DNA from: CAZLAK01 sp964557545
GTDB taxonomy: Bacteria; Bacillota; Desulfotomaculia; Desulfotomaculales; Pelotomaculaceae
Length of the DNA: 22,594 bases
Direction: 5' to 3'
Assembly (NCBI GenBank): GCA_964557545.1
Contig: CAZLAK010000026.1
Coordinates: forward strand, 1-22,594
Shown here: positions 1-9,208 of the stretch, in pieces
Layout: each line of letters begins with the position of its first letter
How positions within the stretch are numbered: position 1 is the stretch's first letter
Notes under the pieces: generated by a model
Databases searched by the model: none
Seen by the model: only the letters and a program-made list of their open reading frames with translations
Told to the model about the DNA's origin: nothing
Program-made: the position numbers and the translations under genes

Positions 1-162
1 GCGGGTTTTAGGGTTCTTACCCCCCTGAAAATGGGGGGCAACTGATAAAGTCAAGGGGTGAGACGGCCGGCATGTATACTGTGTTATAAACGAAAGGCCT
101 TAAATTTTTGATTTTTAATTTTTTATTGCCGGTGTTATAAATTTTTATCATAAATTTGAGTG

Positions 163-191
163 TTGTTTAAAAGGCAGTGCTGTGTTAAAAT
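163..191 (+). promoter_or_regulatory. Candidate sigma-A promoter for the pan operon
   Basis: TTGTTT at 163-168 is followed, after 17 bases, by TAAAAT at 186-191. A TG dinucleotide sits one base upstream of the -10, as in an extended -10 promoter. The region is so AT-rich that chance matches are likely. A perfect TATAAT at 258-263 is an alternative -10, but its nearest TTG-type -35 (TTGTCT, 238-243) is only 14 bases away. Either promoter would place the terminator at 344-378 inside the transcribed leader. Confidence 0.35.
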
Positions 192-204
192 TAAAAAACA
201 AAAG

Positions 205-226
205 ACGGTATCCTTTGTGGAACCGT
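205..226 (+). other. Hairpin in the pan leader
   Basis: Bases 205-213 (ACGGTATCC) pair with 219-226 (GGAACCGT) as an eight-pair stem with one bulged A and a five-base loop. A T-rich but interrupted tract follows (229-245), so this could be a weak terminator, or a leader stem if transcription starts near 200. The right arm contains GTGGAACCG, which resembles the T-box core, but the rest of a T-box is not visible. Confidence 0.4.
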
Positions 227-343
227 ACTGTTTTATATTGTCTTTATGATGATTATTTATAATGTCTTTAGGTTATGATGTTAAAATTAATTGCTAAAAC
301 CGCTTGGAGCCGGAAGTGGACCGAGACGGGAAAGAGGACTTTC

Positions 344-378
344 GCCTTTCGGGTTTTTCCGGAAGGCTTTTATATTTT
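344..378 (+). terminator. Rho-independent terminator in the pan leader (probable attenuator)
   Basis: The arm GCCTTTCGG (344-352) pairs with CCGGAAGGC (359-367) over nine base pairs, including one U-G wobble, with a six-base loop. TTTTATATTTT follows at 368-378. The ribosome binding site of the first gene (GGAGGG, 379-384) starts immediately afterwards and the TTG start is at 393, so there is no room for a promoter in between. Two smaller hairpins precede it: 300-305 with 314-319, and 330-334 with 339-343. CCGGAA at 310-315 could instead pair with TTCCGG at 357-362 and break the terminator. This geometry suggests transcription attenuation; the effector is unknown. Confidence 0.7.
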
Positions 379-392
379 GGAGGGATTAGGTT

Positions 393-1268
393 TTGAACAG
401 GCCGCCGCTGGCTGTTGTTGGTGCCGGCCGGGTAGGTTCGGCGCTGGCTATCCTCTTAAAGCGCAAGGGCTACAGTATAGTAGGTGTGGCTAGCAAGAGC
501 ATTGACTCTGCCGCCCGGGTAGCGGCAGAAGTAGGGGCTGTGGCTTCTACCCAACCGTGGGAGGTAACGCCCGCGGCTGAAATAATTTTCATCACCACGC
601 CCGACCGGGAAATAGCCAGGGTGGCTGAAAAAATCGCTGCCCGGGGCGGCTTTAGGGGTGGCCAGGTGGTCTTTCACACCAGCGGTGCACACTCCGCTGA
701 TGAAGTGGGTGCTGCCCGCCGCTTTGGTGCATTGGCAGCCTCGCTCCACCCCTTGCAGTCATTTGCTGATCTTAAAGCCGCGGTGGAAAACCTGCCGGGT
801 TCCTATTTTGCTTTAGAGGGGGACAAGGGTGCCTTAAGTCTGGCCGAGCAAATTGTGAGCGACTTGGGGGGCAAGAGCTTTTACATCGATGCCGCGGACA
901 AGCCTCTTTACCATGCGGCAGCCTGTATAGCTTGCAATTACCTGGTTTCTTTGCTGCATTTATCTTACGCCCTTTACGCCCGCTTTGGCTTAAGCCAAAG
1001 AGAAGCCATGGAAGCCTTGCGGCCGCTAGTGGAGGGAACTCTTAAGAATGTCCAGCGCGCAGGACCGGTTGGCGCCTTGACGGGCCCCATTTCCCGGGGA
1101 GACGGGCCGACGGTAAGAGATCACTTGCGCGTGCTGCGGGAGGTGGGAGAACGGGAAATAGATGTATATAAGGCGCTCGGCGCCTACACCGTCGGTATTG
1201 CCCTGGAAAAGGGGACGCTCAGTCCTGCCGGGGCCGAGGAGCTTTTGGAAATAATTAGAAGGGGGTAG
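393..1268 (+). CDS. Rossmann-fold and DUF2520 domain protein, possible PanG-type ketopantoate reductase
   Basis: This 291-residue protein begins with a dinucleotide-binding Rossmann motif (GAGRVGSA, residues 11-18). It carries the family hallmark SLHPLQSF near residues 117-124, followed by an all-helical C-terminal half typical of DUF2520. The TTG start at 393 is chosen because GGAGGG lies eight bases upstream and the glycine-rich loop then falls in the usual N-terminal place. The stop is only six bases before panB, so the genes are probably co-transcribed. No classical panE is present here. A gene with this architecture beside panB, panC and panD is a reasonable candidate for the NADPH-dependent reduction of ketopantoate to pantoate, as reported for PanG proteins elsewhere (recalled, not checked). 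Family assignment is firm; the reaction is inferred, and IlvC could also supply that step. Confidence 0.8.
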   Translation: MNRPPLAVVGAGRVGSALAILLKRKGYSIVGVASKSIDSAARVAAEVGAVASTQPWEVTPAAEIIFITTPDREIARVAEKIAARGGFRGGQVVFHTSGAHSADEVGAARRFGALAASLHPLQSFADLKAAVENLPGSYFALEGDKGALSLAEQIVSDLGGKSFYIDAADKPLYHAAACIACNYLVSLLHLSYALYARFGLSQREAMEALRPLVEGTLKNVQRAGPVGALTGPISRGDGPTVRDHLRVLREVGEREIDVYKALGAYTVGIALEKGTLSPAGAEELLEIIRRG

Positions 1269-1274
1269 GGTGCG

Positions 1275-2111
1275 TTGAGCAGGGAGAAGGTAACAACGGC
1301 TACAATCAGGCGGATGAAAGAAGAGGGTGTTCCCATTACCATGTTGACGGCTTACGATTATTCACTGGCCAAGATGGTTGATGAGGCGGGTATTGATATG
1401 ATCCTGGTAGGGGATTCCCTGGGCAACGTTGTGCTGGGTTACGATTCTACCTTGCCGGTAACTATGGAGGACATGCTGCACCACGTAAAGGCAGTTTGCC
1501 GCGGGGTTTCCCATGCCCTGGTTGTGGCCGATATGCCGTTTATGTCCTACCAGGTTTCAGCGGAAGACGCTTTGCGTAATGCCGGCCGTTTTTTAAAGGA
1601 AACAGGTGCTCAAGCCGTAAAGCTGGAAGGCGGGCGTGAGGTGGCAGAAACTGTCCGGAGAATTGTAGATGCCGGCATTCCTGTGGTAGGTCATATCGGC
1701 CTTACCCCCCAATCGGTGCACCAGCTGGGCGGTTACAGGGTACAGGGCCGAGATGAAGAAGCTGCCAGGAGACTCGTTGAAGACGCCAGGATTTTAGAGG
1801 AAGCAGGCGTATTTTCCATCGTTTTAGAGTGCGTACCGGCGCCGCTGGCCCGCTTCATCACTCAAGAGGTAAAAGTTGCTACTATCGGTATAGGGGCCGG
1901 CCCGCACTGTGACGGTCAGGTTTTGGTTTTGCACGATATGCTGGGTATGTACCCGCGCCCGTCCCCGCGCTTTGTCAAAAAGTACGCCAGTCTCCACGAG
2001 CAGATAGCCGCCGCCCTCGCCGCTTACCGGACTGAGGTAAAAGAACGTGTTTTCCCCGGCCCCGAGCACAGTTTTAGCATGTCAGAGGAAGTGATAAAAC
2101 GTCTTTACTGA
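1275..2111 (+). CDS. panB: 3-methyl-2-oxobutanoate hydroxymethyltransferase (ketopantoate hydroxymethyltransferase)
   Basis: PanB transfers a hydroxymethyl group from 5,10-methylene-THF to 2-oxoisovalerate, giving ketopantoate, the first committed step of pantothenate synthesis in the cytoplasm. The 278-residue product shows the family signatures in order: TAYDYS (25-30), VGDSLGNVVLGYDSTLPVT with the metal-binding Asp (45-63), ADMPF, KLEGG, GHIGLTPQS, and IGIGAG followed by DGQVLVLHDMLG near the C-terminus. Length is normal for the family. It starts at TTG 1275, six bases after the upstream stop, with a GGGGGTAGGG ribosome binding site that overlaps the end of the previous gene. Nothing is missing. 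Identification is secure. Confidence 0.97.
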   Translation: MSREKVTTATIRRMKEEGVPITMLTAYDYSLAKMVDEAGIDMILVGDSLGNVVLGYDSTLPVTMEDMLHHVKAVCRGVSHALVVADMPFMSYQVSAEDALRNAGRFLKETGAQAVKLEGGREVAETVRRIVDAGIPVVGHIGLTPQSVHQLGGYRVQGRDEEAARRLVEDARILEEAGVFSIVLECVPAPLARFITQEVKVATIGIGAGPHCDGQVLVLHDMLGMYPRPSPRFVKKYASLHEQIAAALAAYRTEVKERVFPGPEHSFSMSEEVIKRLY

Positions 2112-2175
2112 TGATTATTAGAGGTAAAACAAGCTTGGCAAGTGCTTTAACTGCACAATTATAAAGGAGGAAGAT

Positions 2176-3045
2176 ATGAAAATTTTTCACACTGTACCCG
2201 AGATCCGGGCTTACGTCCGCCAGGCCAGGGAGGCCGGTAAAACGGTTGGGCTGGTTCCCACCATGGGCTACTTGCACGAAGGACACTTAGAGCTTATCCG
2301 CCGGGCTGTGGAGAAGTGCGGTACGGTGGTGGTCAGCATCTTTGTCAACCCCACCCAGTTTGGGCCCGGTGAGGATTACGAGCGCTACCCGCGCGATTTA
2401 GATCGGGATGTCCGGCTGGCCGAGCTTGCGGGAGCAGATGCCGTCTTTAACCCGCCGGTAGAAGAGATGTACCCGCCCGGTTACTGCACTTATGTGGAAG
2501 TAGAGCGGCTTACCGGGGTGATGTGCGGCCGCTCCCGCCCGGGGCATTTTCGCGGGGTGGCTACAGTGGTTACAAAACTTTTTAATATTGTAAAACCCGA
2601 CGTAGCTTTCTTTGGCCAAAAAGATGCCCAGCAAGCCCTGGTTATTGAGAGAATGACGGCCGACCTCAATATAGATGTGGAAGTGGTTACTGTCCCCACA
2701 GTACGGGAGCCAGACGGGTTGGCCATGAGTTCCCGCAACGTTTACTTAAACACTGAAGAACGCCGGGCAGCTACTGTTCTTTATAAAAGCCTTTGCCTGG
2801 CAAAAGAAGCTTTTGATAAGGGCATGCGCCGTGCTTCTGGCCTGCGGCGCCTGGTTGAAGATACCATCCGCAGCGAGCCCTTAGCGCATATCGATTACGT
2901 GGAAATTTACACCTACCCGGAACTAGAGCGCGTGGAAGAAATTGAGGGGCCGGTTTTGCTGGCCATCGCGGTAAAAATAGGCAGGGCAAGACTCATAGAT
3001 AATATAGTCCTCGGCCGGGACGCCAATATCTACGCCAATATCTAA
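2176..3045 (+). CDS. panC: Pantothenate synthetase (pantoate--beta-alanine ligase)
   Basis: PanC joins pantoate and beta-alanine using ATP through a pantoyl-adenylate, the last step of pantothenate synthesis. The 289-residue protein has the nucleotidyltransferase HIGH-like motif in PTMGYLHEGH (28-37), SIFVNPTQFGPGEDYERYP, FFGQKDAQQ, and the KMSKS-like loop in GLAMSSRNVYL. The ATG start has a strong AAAGGAGGAAG ribosome binding site. A 64-base gap separates it from panB and contains a small inverted repeat (2142-2156). Its substrates are the products of the PanB/reductase branch and of PanD, both encoded next to it. Identification is secure. Confidence 0.97.
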   Translation: MKIFHTVPEIRAYVRQAREAGKTVGLVPTMGYLHEGHLELIRRAVEKCGTVVVSIFVNPTQFGPGEDYERYPRDLDRDVRLAELAGADAVFNPPVEEMYPPGYCTYVEVERLTGVMCGRSRPGHFRGVATVVTKLFNIVKPDVAFFGQKDAQQALVIERMTADLNIDVEVVTVPTVREPDGLAMSSRNVYLNTEERRAATVLYKSLCLAKEAFDKGMRRASGLRRLVEDTIRSEPLAHIDYVEIYTYPELERVEEIEGPVLLAIAVKIGRARLIDNIVLGRDANIYANI

Positions 3046-3099
3046 AGAACAACTGGTGCTTTTTTTGCACGATTACAATGTCTTTGGGGGTTTTAAAAA

Positions 3100-3483
3100 A
3101 TGTTTCTCACCATGCTCAAATCCAAAATTCACCGGGCTACTGTTACCGGCGCTGATTTAAACTACATGGGCAGCATCACTATTGACGAGGCTCTCATGGA
3201 AGCAGCCAATATCCTGCCCAACGAAAAGGTACAGGTGGTTAACAATAATAACGGCTGCCGCTTTGAAACTTATGTTATTCCAGGGCCCCGCCATTCCGGT
3301 ATAATTTGTTTAAACGGGGCAGCGGCCCGCTTGGTTCAGCCGGGCGACGTGGTGATCATCATTTCTTACGCCATTATGGACGAGGAAAGGGCGCGCGCTT
3401 ACCAGCCGGTGGTAGTTATGGTAGATGAAAGTAACCGTATTGCCGAAGTGAGAAAAAGCGAATCTTGCGGCGGTGTTTCGTAG
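3100..3483 (+). CDS. panD: Aspartate 1-decarboxylase proenzyme
   Basis: PanD converts L-aspartate to beta-alanine, the second substrate of PanC. It is a small pyruvoyl enzyme made as an inactive chain that cleaves itself. The 127-residue product carries the cleavage site in YMGSIT, with the Gly24-Ser25 bond in the expected position, and the conserved N-terminal stretch MLKSKIHRATVT. Tyr58-region and NNNNGCRFETY motifs typical of the family are present. The ATG at 3100 is preceded by GGGGG at 3086-3090; starting instead at the internal ATG 3112 would remove only four residues. It closes the pan cluster; a separate promoter for nadA follows. Confidence 0.96.
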   Translation: MFLTMLKSKIHRATVTGADLNYMGSITIDEALMEAANILPNEKVQVVNNNNGCRFETYVIPGPRHSGIICLNGAAARLVQPGDVVIIISYAIMDEERARAYQPVVVMVDESNRIAEVRKSESCGGVS

Positions 3484-3510
3484 ATATTTTTGCAAAAAAC
3501 AGCACTTGCC

Positions 3511-3540
3511 TTGACACCCGGGGAAGCAGGCGGTTAGAAT
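3511..3540 (+). promoter_or_regulatory. Sigma-A-type promoter of the nad operon
   Basis: A perfect -35 TTGACA (3511-3516) is followed by TAGAAT (3535-3540) at a spacing of 18, or TTAGAA at 17. It lies in the 161-base gap between panD and nadA and would give a leader of about 100 bases before the nadA start at 3645. The leader is AT-rich. Apart from a short CACT/AGTG inverted repeat (3604-3607 with 3617-3620) I see no clear operator or riboswitch in it. Confidence 0.7.
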
Positions 3541-3644
3541 TTATAAAAAAGTTTTGTTGAGATAATTTGCCTTTTCTTGTTTTTATTTGCGCTTGTTATT
3601 TAACACTTTAAAAAACAGTGATTTTAAAGGGGTTGAATTTTTAA

Positions 3645-4577
3645 ATGCCGGGGCAGGCCACGCAGCAGGAGCTTTCCAGGGATATAAGAAAGCTTAAAGA
3701 AGAACGCAAGGCAGTCATTTTGGCTCACGTTTACCAGAGGCCTGAAATACAGGAAATAGCCGATTTTGTCGGTGATTCACTGGGTCTTGCGCAAAGGGCG
3801 GCAGCAACGGAGGCGGAAGTAATAGTCTTTTGCGGTGTTCACTTCATGGCGGAGAGCGCTTCTATTCTCTGTCCGGATAAAACCGTCGTCCTGCCCAGAA
3901 TAGACGCTGGCTGCCCAATGGCCGACATGGCCGGCGCCGGTGATCTCAAGAGAAAAAAAGAAGAGATTGCCGGTGCCGTAGTCGTCTGTTACGTCAACAC
4001 TACAGCTGCCGTGAAAGCGGAAAGTGATATTGCCTGTACCTCCGCTAACGCGGTGGAAGTGGTAGCTTCACTGCCCAAAGATAGACCGGTTATTTTTGTT
4101 CCGGACCGCAATTTGGGCCGTTACGTTGCCCAAAAGACAGGACGGGAAATGATCTTGTGGGAAGGCTTTTGCCCCACACACGACGGGCTGTTAGCGGAAG
4201 ATGTAATGGCGGCAAAATCTGCTCACCCGGATGCGCTAATTCTCGTTCATCCGGAGTGCCGGCCGGAAGTGGTGGCTTTGGCCGACTGTGTAGCCAGTAC
4301 GACGGGGATGATCCGTTTTGCCGCCGAGAGCAGCGCCCGGGAGTTTATTATTTGCACAGAAGAAGGCATCCTCTACCCCTTAAAAAAGCGCTGCCCGGAA
4401 AAGAGGTTTTACCTGGCATCTGACCGCCTGGTCTGCCCGACCATGAAACTCACTACTTTAGAAGACGTGCACCGCGCTCTTATTGAGCTTAGGCCGCGCG
4501 TAGAGGTGCCGCCGGCAGTGAGAGAAAGAGCTGTTCGCTGCTTAGAGAGAATGTTAGACTTAAAGGGCGGCTCTTAG
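3645..4577 (+). CDS. nadA: Quinolinate synthase (first copy, in the nadABC cluster)
   Basis: NadA condenses iminoaspartate from NadB with dihydroxyacetone phosphate to give quinolinate, using an oxygen-sensitive 4Fe-4S cluster. The 310-residue product is the short form without extensions. The three cluster cysteines expected from the Thermotoga enzyme are present: Cys90 (AGCPMAD), Cys176 (GFCPTHD) and Cys264 (LVCPTMK). Substrate-site residues are also seen: His28 and Tyr30 (AHVYQ), Tyr116 and Asn118 (CYVNT), His202 and Glu204 (HPEC). ATG 3645 is the only usable start, because the upstream in-frame TTG at 3633 runs into a stop. It begins the nadA-nadB-lipoprotein-nadC-birA run. A close paralogue is encoded at 16652-17575. 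Confidence 0.96.
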   Translation: MPGQATQQELSRDIRKLKEERKAVILAHVYQRPEIQEIADFVGDSLGLAQRAAATEAEVIVFCGVHFMAESASILCPDKTVVLPRIDAGCPMADMAGAGDLKRKKEEIAGAVVVCYVNTTAAVKAESDIACTSANAVEVVASLPKDRPVIFVPDRNLGRYVAQKTGREMILWEGFCPTHDGLLAEDVMAAKSAHPDALILVHPECRPEVVALADCVASTTGMIRFAAESSAREFIICTEEGILYPLKKRCPEKRFYLASDRLVCPTMKLTTLEDVHRALIELRPRVEVPPAVRERAVRCLERMLDLKGGS

Positions 4578-4601
4578 TACTATGCATTGGAGGGGGTCTT
4601 T

Positions 4602-6184
<1,583 letters not shown>

Positions 6185-6188
<4 letters not shown>

Positions 6189-7276
6189 GGGAATTGCGCT
6201 GGCAGGTTGGGTTAAACAAAGGTCGCCTGGCAAAAAGTCTTGCCGCAGCGGCTGTCGTTATTTTATTTTGTTTTGCCGCCGGCGGCTGTTCGTATATTAA
6301 AGGTAGTGAAACGACAAGGCCGCTCACCATAAAGGCCGAGGACTTTTCTATATTTCTTTTTGAATCGTCAGAGGAAATTTACCGGGCCAATGTAAAGGAC
6401 CCCCAGATGTGGGCTTCCTTAAAGACGCACGCCGAGCGAGATAAAGATTACGCTTTGCATTACAACTGGCTCTACTCCAGCTACGCCAAGTGGGATGAAA
6501 AGCGGCGCAGCCAGCTCAAAGAAATTATGTCCAGCTACCACCCCCAACCCATGGCCGAGCGCCTTATTCAAAAAGGGTACCAGGGAGCCGGTTTAGATGA
6601 GATCATAAATTTTATCAAAACAGACCGTTTTTTTGCCAAAAACAGAGGTACGCTCGTAGATTTTTATTCCTGGTACGGGTCCAATTACGCCCTGCCCCAT
6701 TACCATGAAATAAAGCCCGCCCTGCAGCAAAAAGTGGAGGCCGCCAGGGCCAAAACAGAACAGGACTTCGATATAGTGGGTTTTATGGAAAGGGAAACCG
6801 GCATAAAACTAAAACAAAAGCCGGATGCCTTGGAGCTGCAGCAAAATATGCGGGTTATCGGGGCTTTTGGTTTCAGCCGCAAAAAGGATTCTATCTATAC
6901 CATCCAGTGGAACAGCACGCCGGAAAAAATTTGGTGCGCTGCGTTCCACGAATTTGGCCACGAATTTTTCCGCACCTTTACCGGCAAGTGGACTTTTAAA
7001 TATTATTTAGCCCGCAAGCTTAAGAAAGACGAACAGCTGGTAGCCCGCTACAAAGAAGATGTTCCCTACACGTGGGAAGGCTGGATCGAGGAAAACTTAG
7101 TAGAAGGTTTTGCCCGTTATCTAAACGTCAAAAAGGGTATAGCCGCCAGCCCCGGCGAGGGAATATACATTTTTGACCGGGATTACGCAGTGGCTCTTTT
7201 GGAAGGCTATGACCCCAAGAGGGCTTCGCTGGAAGATTTTACAGTTAAGTTTATAAAAAAGAGGTTTGATGTATAG
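6185..7276 (+). CDS. Predicted lipoprotein with HExxH zinc-metallopeptidase motif, function unknown
   Basis: I do not recognise this 363-residue protein. It has a basic N-terminus, a hydrophobic segment (about residues 19-33) and a lipobox-like AGGC ending at Cys35, so it is probably a lipoprotein outside the membrane. His255-Glu256-x-x-His259 (HEFGHEF) is a classic zinc-binding motif, and a Glu-rich EENLVEGFARY segment at 302-312 could supply the third ligand, as in gluzincin peptidases. The region 50-200 is charged, helical-looking and rich in aromatic residues. GTG 6185 overlaps the nadB stop (GTGA); TTG 6194 is an alternative start. It is sandwiched between nadB and nadC and surely co-transcribed with them, yet nothing in NAD synthesis requires a secreted peptidase. 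The peptidase call rests on motif only. Confidence 0.75.
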
Positions 7277-7329
7277 GCTTAAATTTTGGGTTTAAATTTT
7301 AAGTAACATGGAAAGAGGCGTGAAGTAAA

Positions 7330-8187
7330 TTGGACTTAGATTTTTACGGGTTAGAAAGCCTTATTGACCGCTGCCTGGCCGAAGACGTGGGTCCGGGAGA
7401 TATCACTACTGACAGCATAGTGCCGCCCGGTATTCGGACTACAGGCTACCTCGTGGCCAAGGAAAGCGGTGTTCTGGCCGGCTTGAAGGTGGCCGAGAAA
7501 GTTTTTGCCCGCTTAGACCCGGCGGCAGAGTTTGTGGCCCGGGCATTTGACGGCGACAGGCTTTCCCCTGGCATGGTAATTGCCGAAGTTAAGGCCTTGG
7601 CGCGCGCTGTACTCACCGGCGAAAGGCTGGCTTTAAATTTTCTCCAGCGCCTTTCAGGAATTGCTACCTATGCCGCCCGCCTGTCCGCCCTGGCGGGTGA
7701 GTACGGGGCTGTTATTGTGGACACGCGCAAGACCACGCCCGGCTTAAGACACCTGGAGAAATACGCCGTGAGGGTGGGCGGTGCCAGGAACCACCGCTTT
7801 GGCCTTTACGATGCTGTCTTAATTAAGGACAACCACATTAAAATAGCCGGCAGCATTACAAAGGCTGTGGAGGCGGCTAAAAAGTTCTGCCCGCACACAG
7901 CCAAGATAGAGGTGGAAGTCGAGGATTTAGAAGGTGTGCGTGAGGCCCTGGCCGCCGGGGCAGATATCATCATGCTCGATAACATGAGTATTGACGAAAT
8001 GAAAAAGGCCGTGTCCCTGGTGGCCGGCCGGGCGCTTTTAGAGGCTTCCGGCGGTGTGAGCGAAGAAAGAGTGCGTTTGATAGCGGCAACAGGGGTAAAT
8101 TTGATTTCTGTAGGCGCCCTTACCCATTCAGCCAAGGCGCTCGACATAAGCCTGGATGTCGGCGAAATAAAGCGGAGGAAGAGTTGA
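7330..8187 (+). CDS. nadC: Nicotinate-nucleotide pyrophosphorylase (quinolinate phosphoribosyltransferase)
   Basis: NadC converts quinolinate and PRPP into nicotinate mononucleotide, CO2 and pyrophosphate, completing the de novo branch begun by NadB and NadA. The 285-residue protein has the usual N-terminal EDVGPGDITTD motif (18-28), the PRPP and quinolinate binding residues in DTRKTTPGLR (131-140), GGARNHRFGLYD (150-161) and KDNHI (166-170), and the C-terminal EASGGV barrel strand. TTG 7330 is preceded at about ten bases by AGAGGCG. A 53-base gap separates it from the lipoprotein gene, and its stop overlaps the birA start by four bases. Identification is secure. Confidence 0.97.
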   Translation: MDLDFYGLESLIDRCLAEDVGPGDITTDSIVPPGIRTTGYLVAKESGVLAGLKVAEKVFARLDPAAEFVARAFDGDRLSPGMVIAEVKALARAVLTGERLALNFLQRLSGIATYAARLSALAGEYGAVIVDTRKTTPGLRHLEKYAVRVGGARNHRFGLYDAVLIKDNHIKIAGSITKAVEAAKKFCPHTAKIEVEVEDLEGVREALAAGADIIMLDNMSIDEMKKAVSLVAGRALLEASGGVSEERVRLIAATGVNLISVGALTHSAKALDISLDVGEIKRRKS

Positions 8188-9155
8188 AAGAGGAAGTTTT
8201 AAAAATTCTAAAAGAGAGCCGTCCGGGCTTTGTTTCCGGCGAAGAGATCTGTCAAATGCTCAAAGTTACGCGGGCAGCGGTGTGGAAGCACATACAGTCA
8301 TTGCGGGAGGACGGTTACTGGATAGAAGCCCGTCCCCGCGCCGGGTACATACTCCACTCTGTGCCCGACAGGCTTTATCCCTGGGAAATTGCCGACGGCC
8401 TTCCTACTGCCGTATTGGGGAAGAAAATTTATTACTACCCTTCCCTGGCCTCTACCAATGACCTGGCCAAAGACCTGGCCAGAAGCGGCAGCGAAGAAGG
8501 TACGCTGGTGGTAGCCGAAGAACAGACCGGCGGTAAGGGGCGGCTTGGGCGGACCTGGCATTCGCCGCCTTATAAGGGTCTTCTTTTTTCGCTCATCCTG
8601 CGCCCGGCGGTAGAACCGCGGGTTGTTGCTCAGGTTACCATGGTAGCTGCTGTTGCCTTAGCCTGCGCCGTGAAAAAAACATCCGGCGTTCCCTGCGGGA
8701 TTAAGTGGCCTAATGACTTGCTCGCCGGCAGCAGGAAGTTTGGCGGCATTCTCACGGAATTAAGCGCCGAGATGGACCGGGTGAGTTTCTTAGTTGTAGG
8801 TGCCGGGATTAATGTTAACCAGGAAGAAGGCGACTTCCCTCCCTCTATTTCTAATGCGGCGACATCGCTCAAGTTGGAAACCGGAAGGCACGTGGACCGG
8901 GTGAGGCTGTTGAAAACCTCTTTGTGCGAACTGGAAAGGTGGTATACCGCCTGGTTAGCGGAAGGTTTTTTGCCTATCCTTGCCAGGTGGAAAGAGCTTA
9001 CCGTATCTTTGAACCGGCCCGTGGCCGTTCACTCTCCAGGCGGTGTGATAGAAGGGTGGGCGGAAGACGTGGACGAAGACGGTGCGCTCGTTTTGCGCAC
9101 GGCAAGCGGGGAAATAAAGAGGTTTGTTTCCGGGGAAGTGTCTTTAAGATCTTAA
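8184..9155 (+). CDS. birA: Bifunctional biotin--[acetyl-CoA-carboxylase] ligase / biotin operon repressor
   Basis: This 323-residue protein activates biotin as biotinyl-AMP and attaches it to carboxylase lysines; the N-terminal DNA-binding domain suggests it also represses biotin genes. A winged-helix HTH spans about residues 3-60 (SGEEICQMLKVTRAAVWKHI). The catalytic domain carries the biotinyl-AMP loop GGKGRLGRTWHSP (116-128), KWPNDLL (174-180) and GGILTE. The small C-terminal SH3-like domain follows (about 275-323, with VSGEVSL). TTG 8184 overlaps the nadC stop (TTGA) with AGCGGAGGAAG just upstream, which indicates coupling. It is a group II, regulatory BirA rather than the short ligase-only form. 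No biotin genes are in this window. Confidence 0.95.
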   Translation: MKEEVLKILKESRPGFVSGEEICQMLKVTRAAVWKHIQSLREDGYWIEARPRAGYILHSVPDRLYPWEIADGLPTAVLGKKIYYYPSLASTNDLAKDLARSGSEEGTLVVAEEQTGGKGRLGRTWHSPPYKGLLFSLILRPAVEPRVVAQVTMVAAVALACAVKKTSGVPCGIKWPNDLLAGSRKFGGILTELSAEMDRVSFLVVGAGINVNQEEGDFPPSISNAATSLKLETGRHVDRVRLLKTSLCELERWYTAWLAEGFLPILARWKELTVSLNRPVAVHSPGGVIEGWAEDVDEDGALVLRTASGEIKRFVSGEVSLRS

Positions 9156-9188
9156 ACCCTTAAAAACAAGAAGCTATTAATCAAGGGC

Positions 9189-9206
9189 AAGGGGGTGAAT
9201 TCCCTT
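9189..9206 (+). promoter_or_regulatory. Ribosome binding site inside a small inverted repeat
   Basis: The purine-rich ribosome binding site AAGGGGG (9189-9195) for the next gene is mirrored by CCCTT (9202-9206), which ends two bases before the ATG. AAGGG and CCCTT can form a five-pair stem with an eight-base loop that would hide the ribosome binding site. The stem is short, so a role in translational control is only a possibility. Confidence 0.3.
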
Positions 9207-9208
9207 AA

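Larger units (their letters stand above)
1..392 (+). other. AT-rich leader region upstream of the pan operon, no convincing gene
   Basis: No open reading frame here looks like a real protein. The only one on the + strand, from the ATG at 275, runs out of frame into the next gene and has weak start signals. The stretch is much richer in A+T than the coding DNA that follows and holds several promoter-like hexamers, a hairpin at 205-226, and a terminator-like hairpin at 344-378, which are listed separately. A C6/G6 inverted repeat (20-25 with 33-38) lies at the left edge but has no T-tract after it. Two short direct repeats are present: GTGTTATAAA at 81-90 and 132-141, and TGTCTTTA at 239-246 and 263-270. 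The region probably holds the promoter and regulatory leader of the pantothenate cluster. Confidence 0.6.

Noticed and set aside
205..226. T-box riboswitch suggested by GTGGAACCG
   Set aside because: No Stem I with AGTA and GNTG elements is visible upstream, and the terminator is about 120 bases further on, too far to compete with an antiterminator here.
275..493. 72-codon open frame in the pan leader
   Set aside because: It overlaps the well-supported DUF2520 gene in another frame, passes through the terminator hairpin, has only a weak ribosome binding site, and is not enriched for any amino acid that would mark an attenuation leader peptide.
4587..4601. Longer nadB reading from TTG 4587
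   Set aside because: That codon overlaps the GGAGGGGG ribosome binding site serving TTG 4602; active-site numbering also fits the shorter form.
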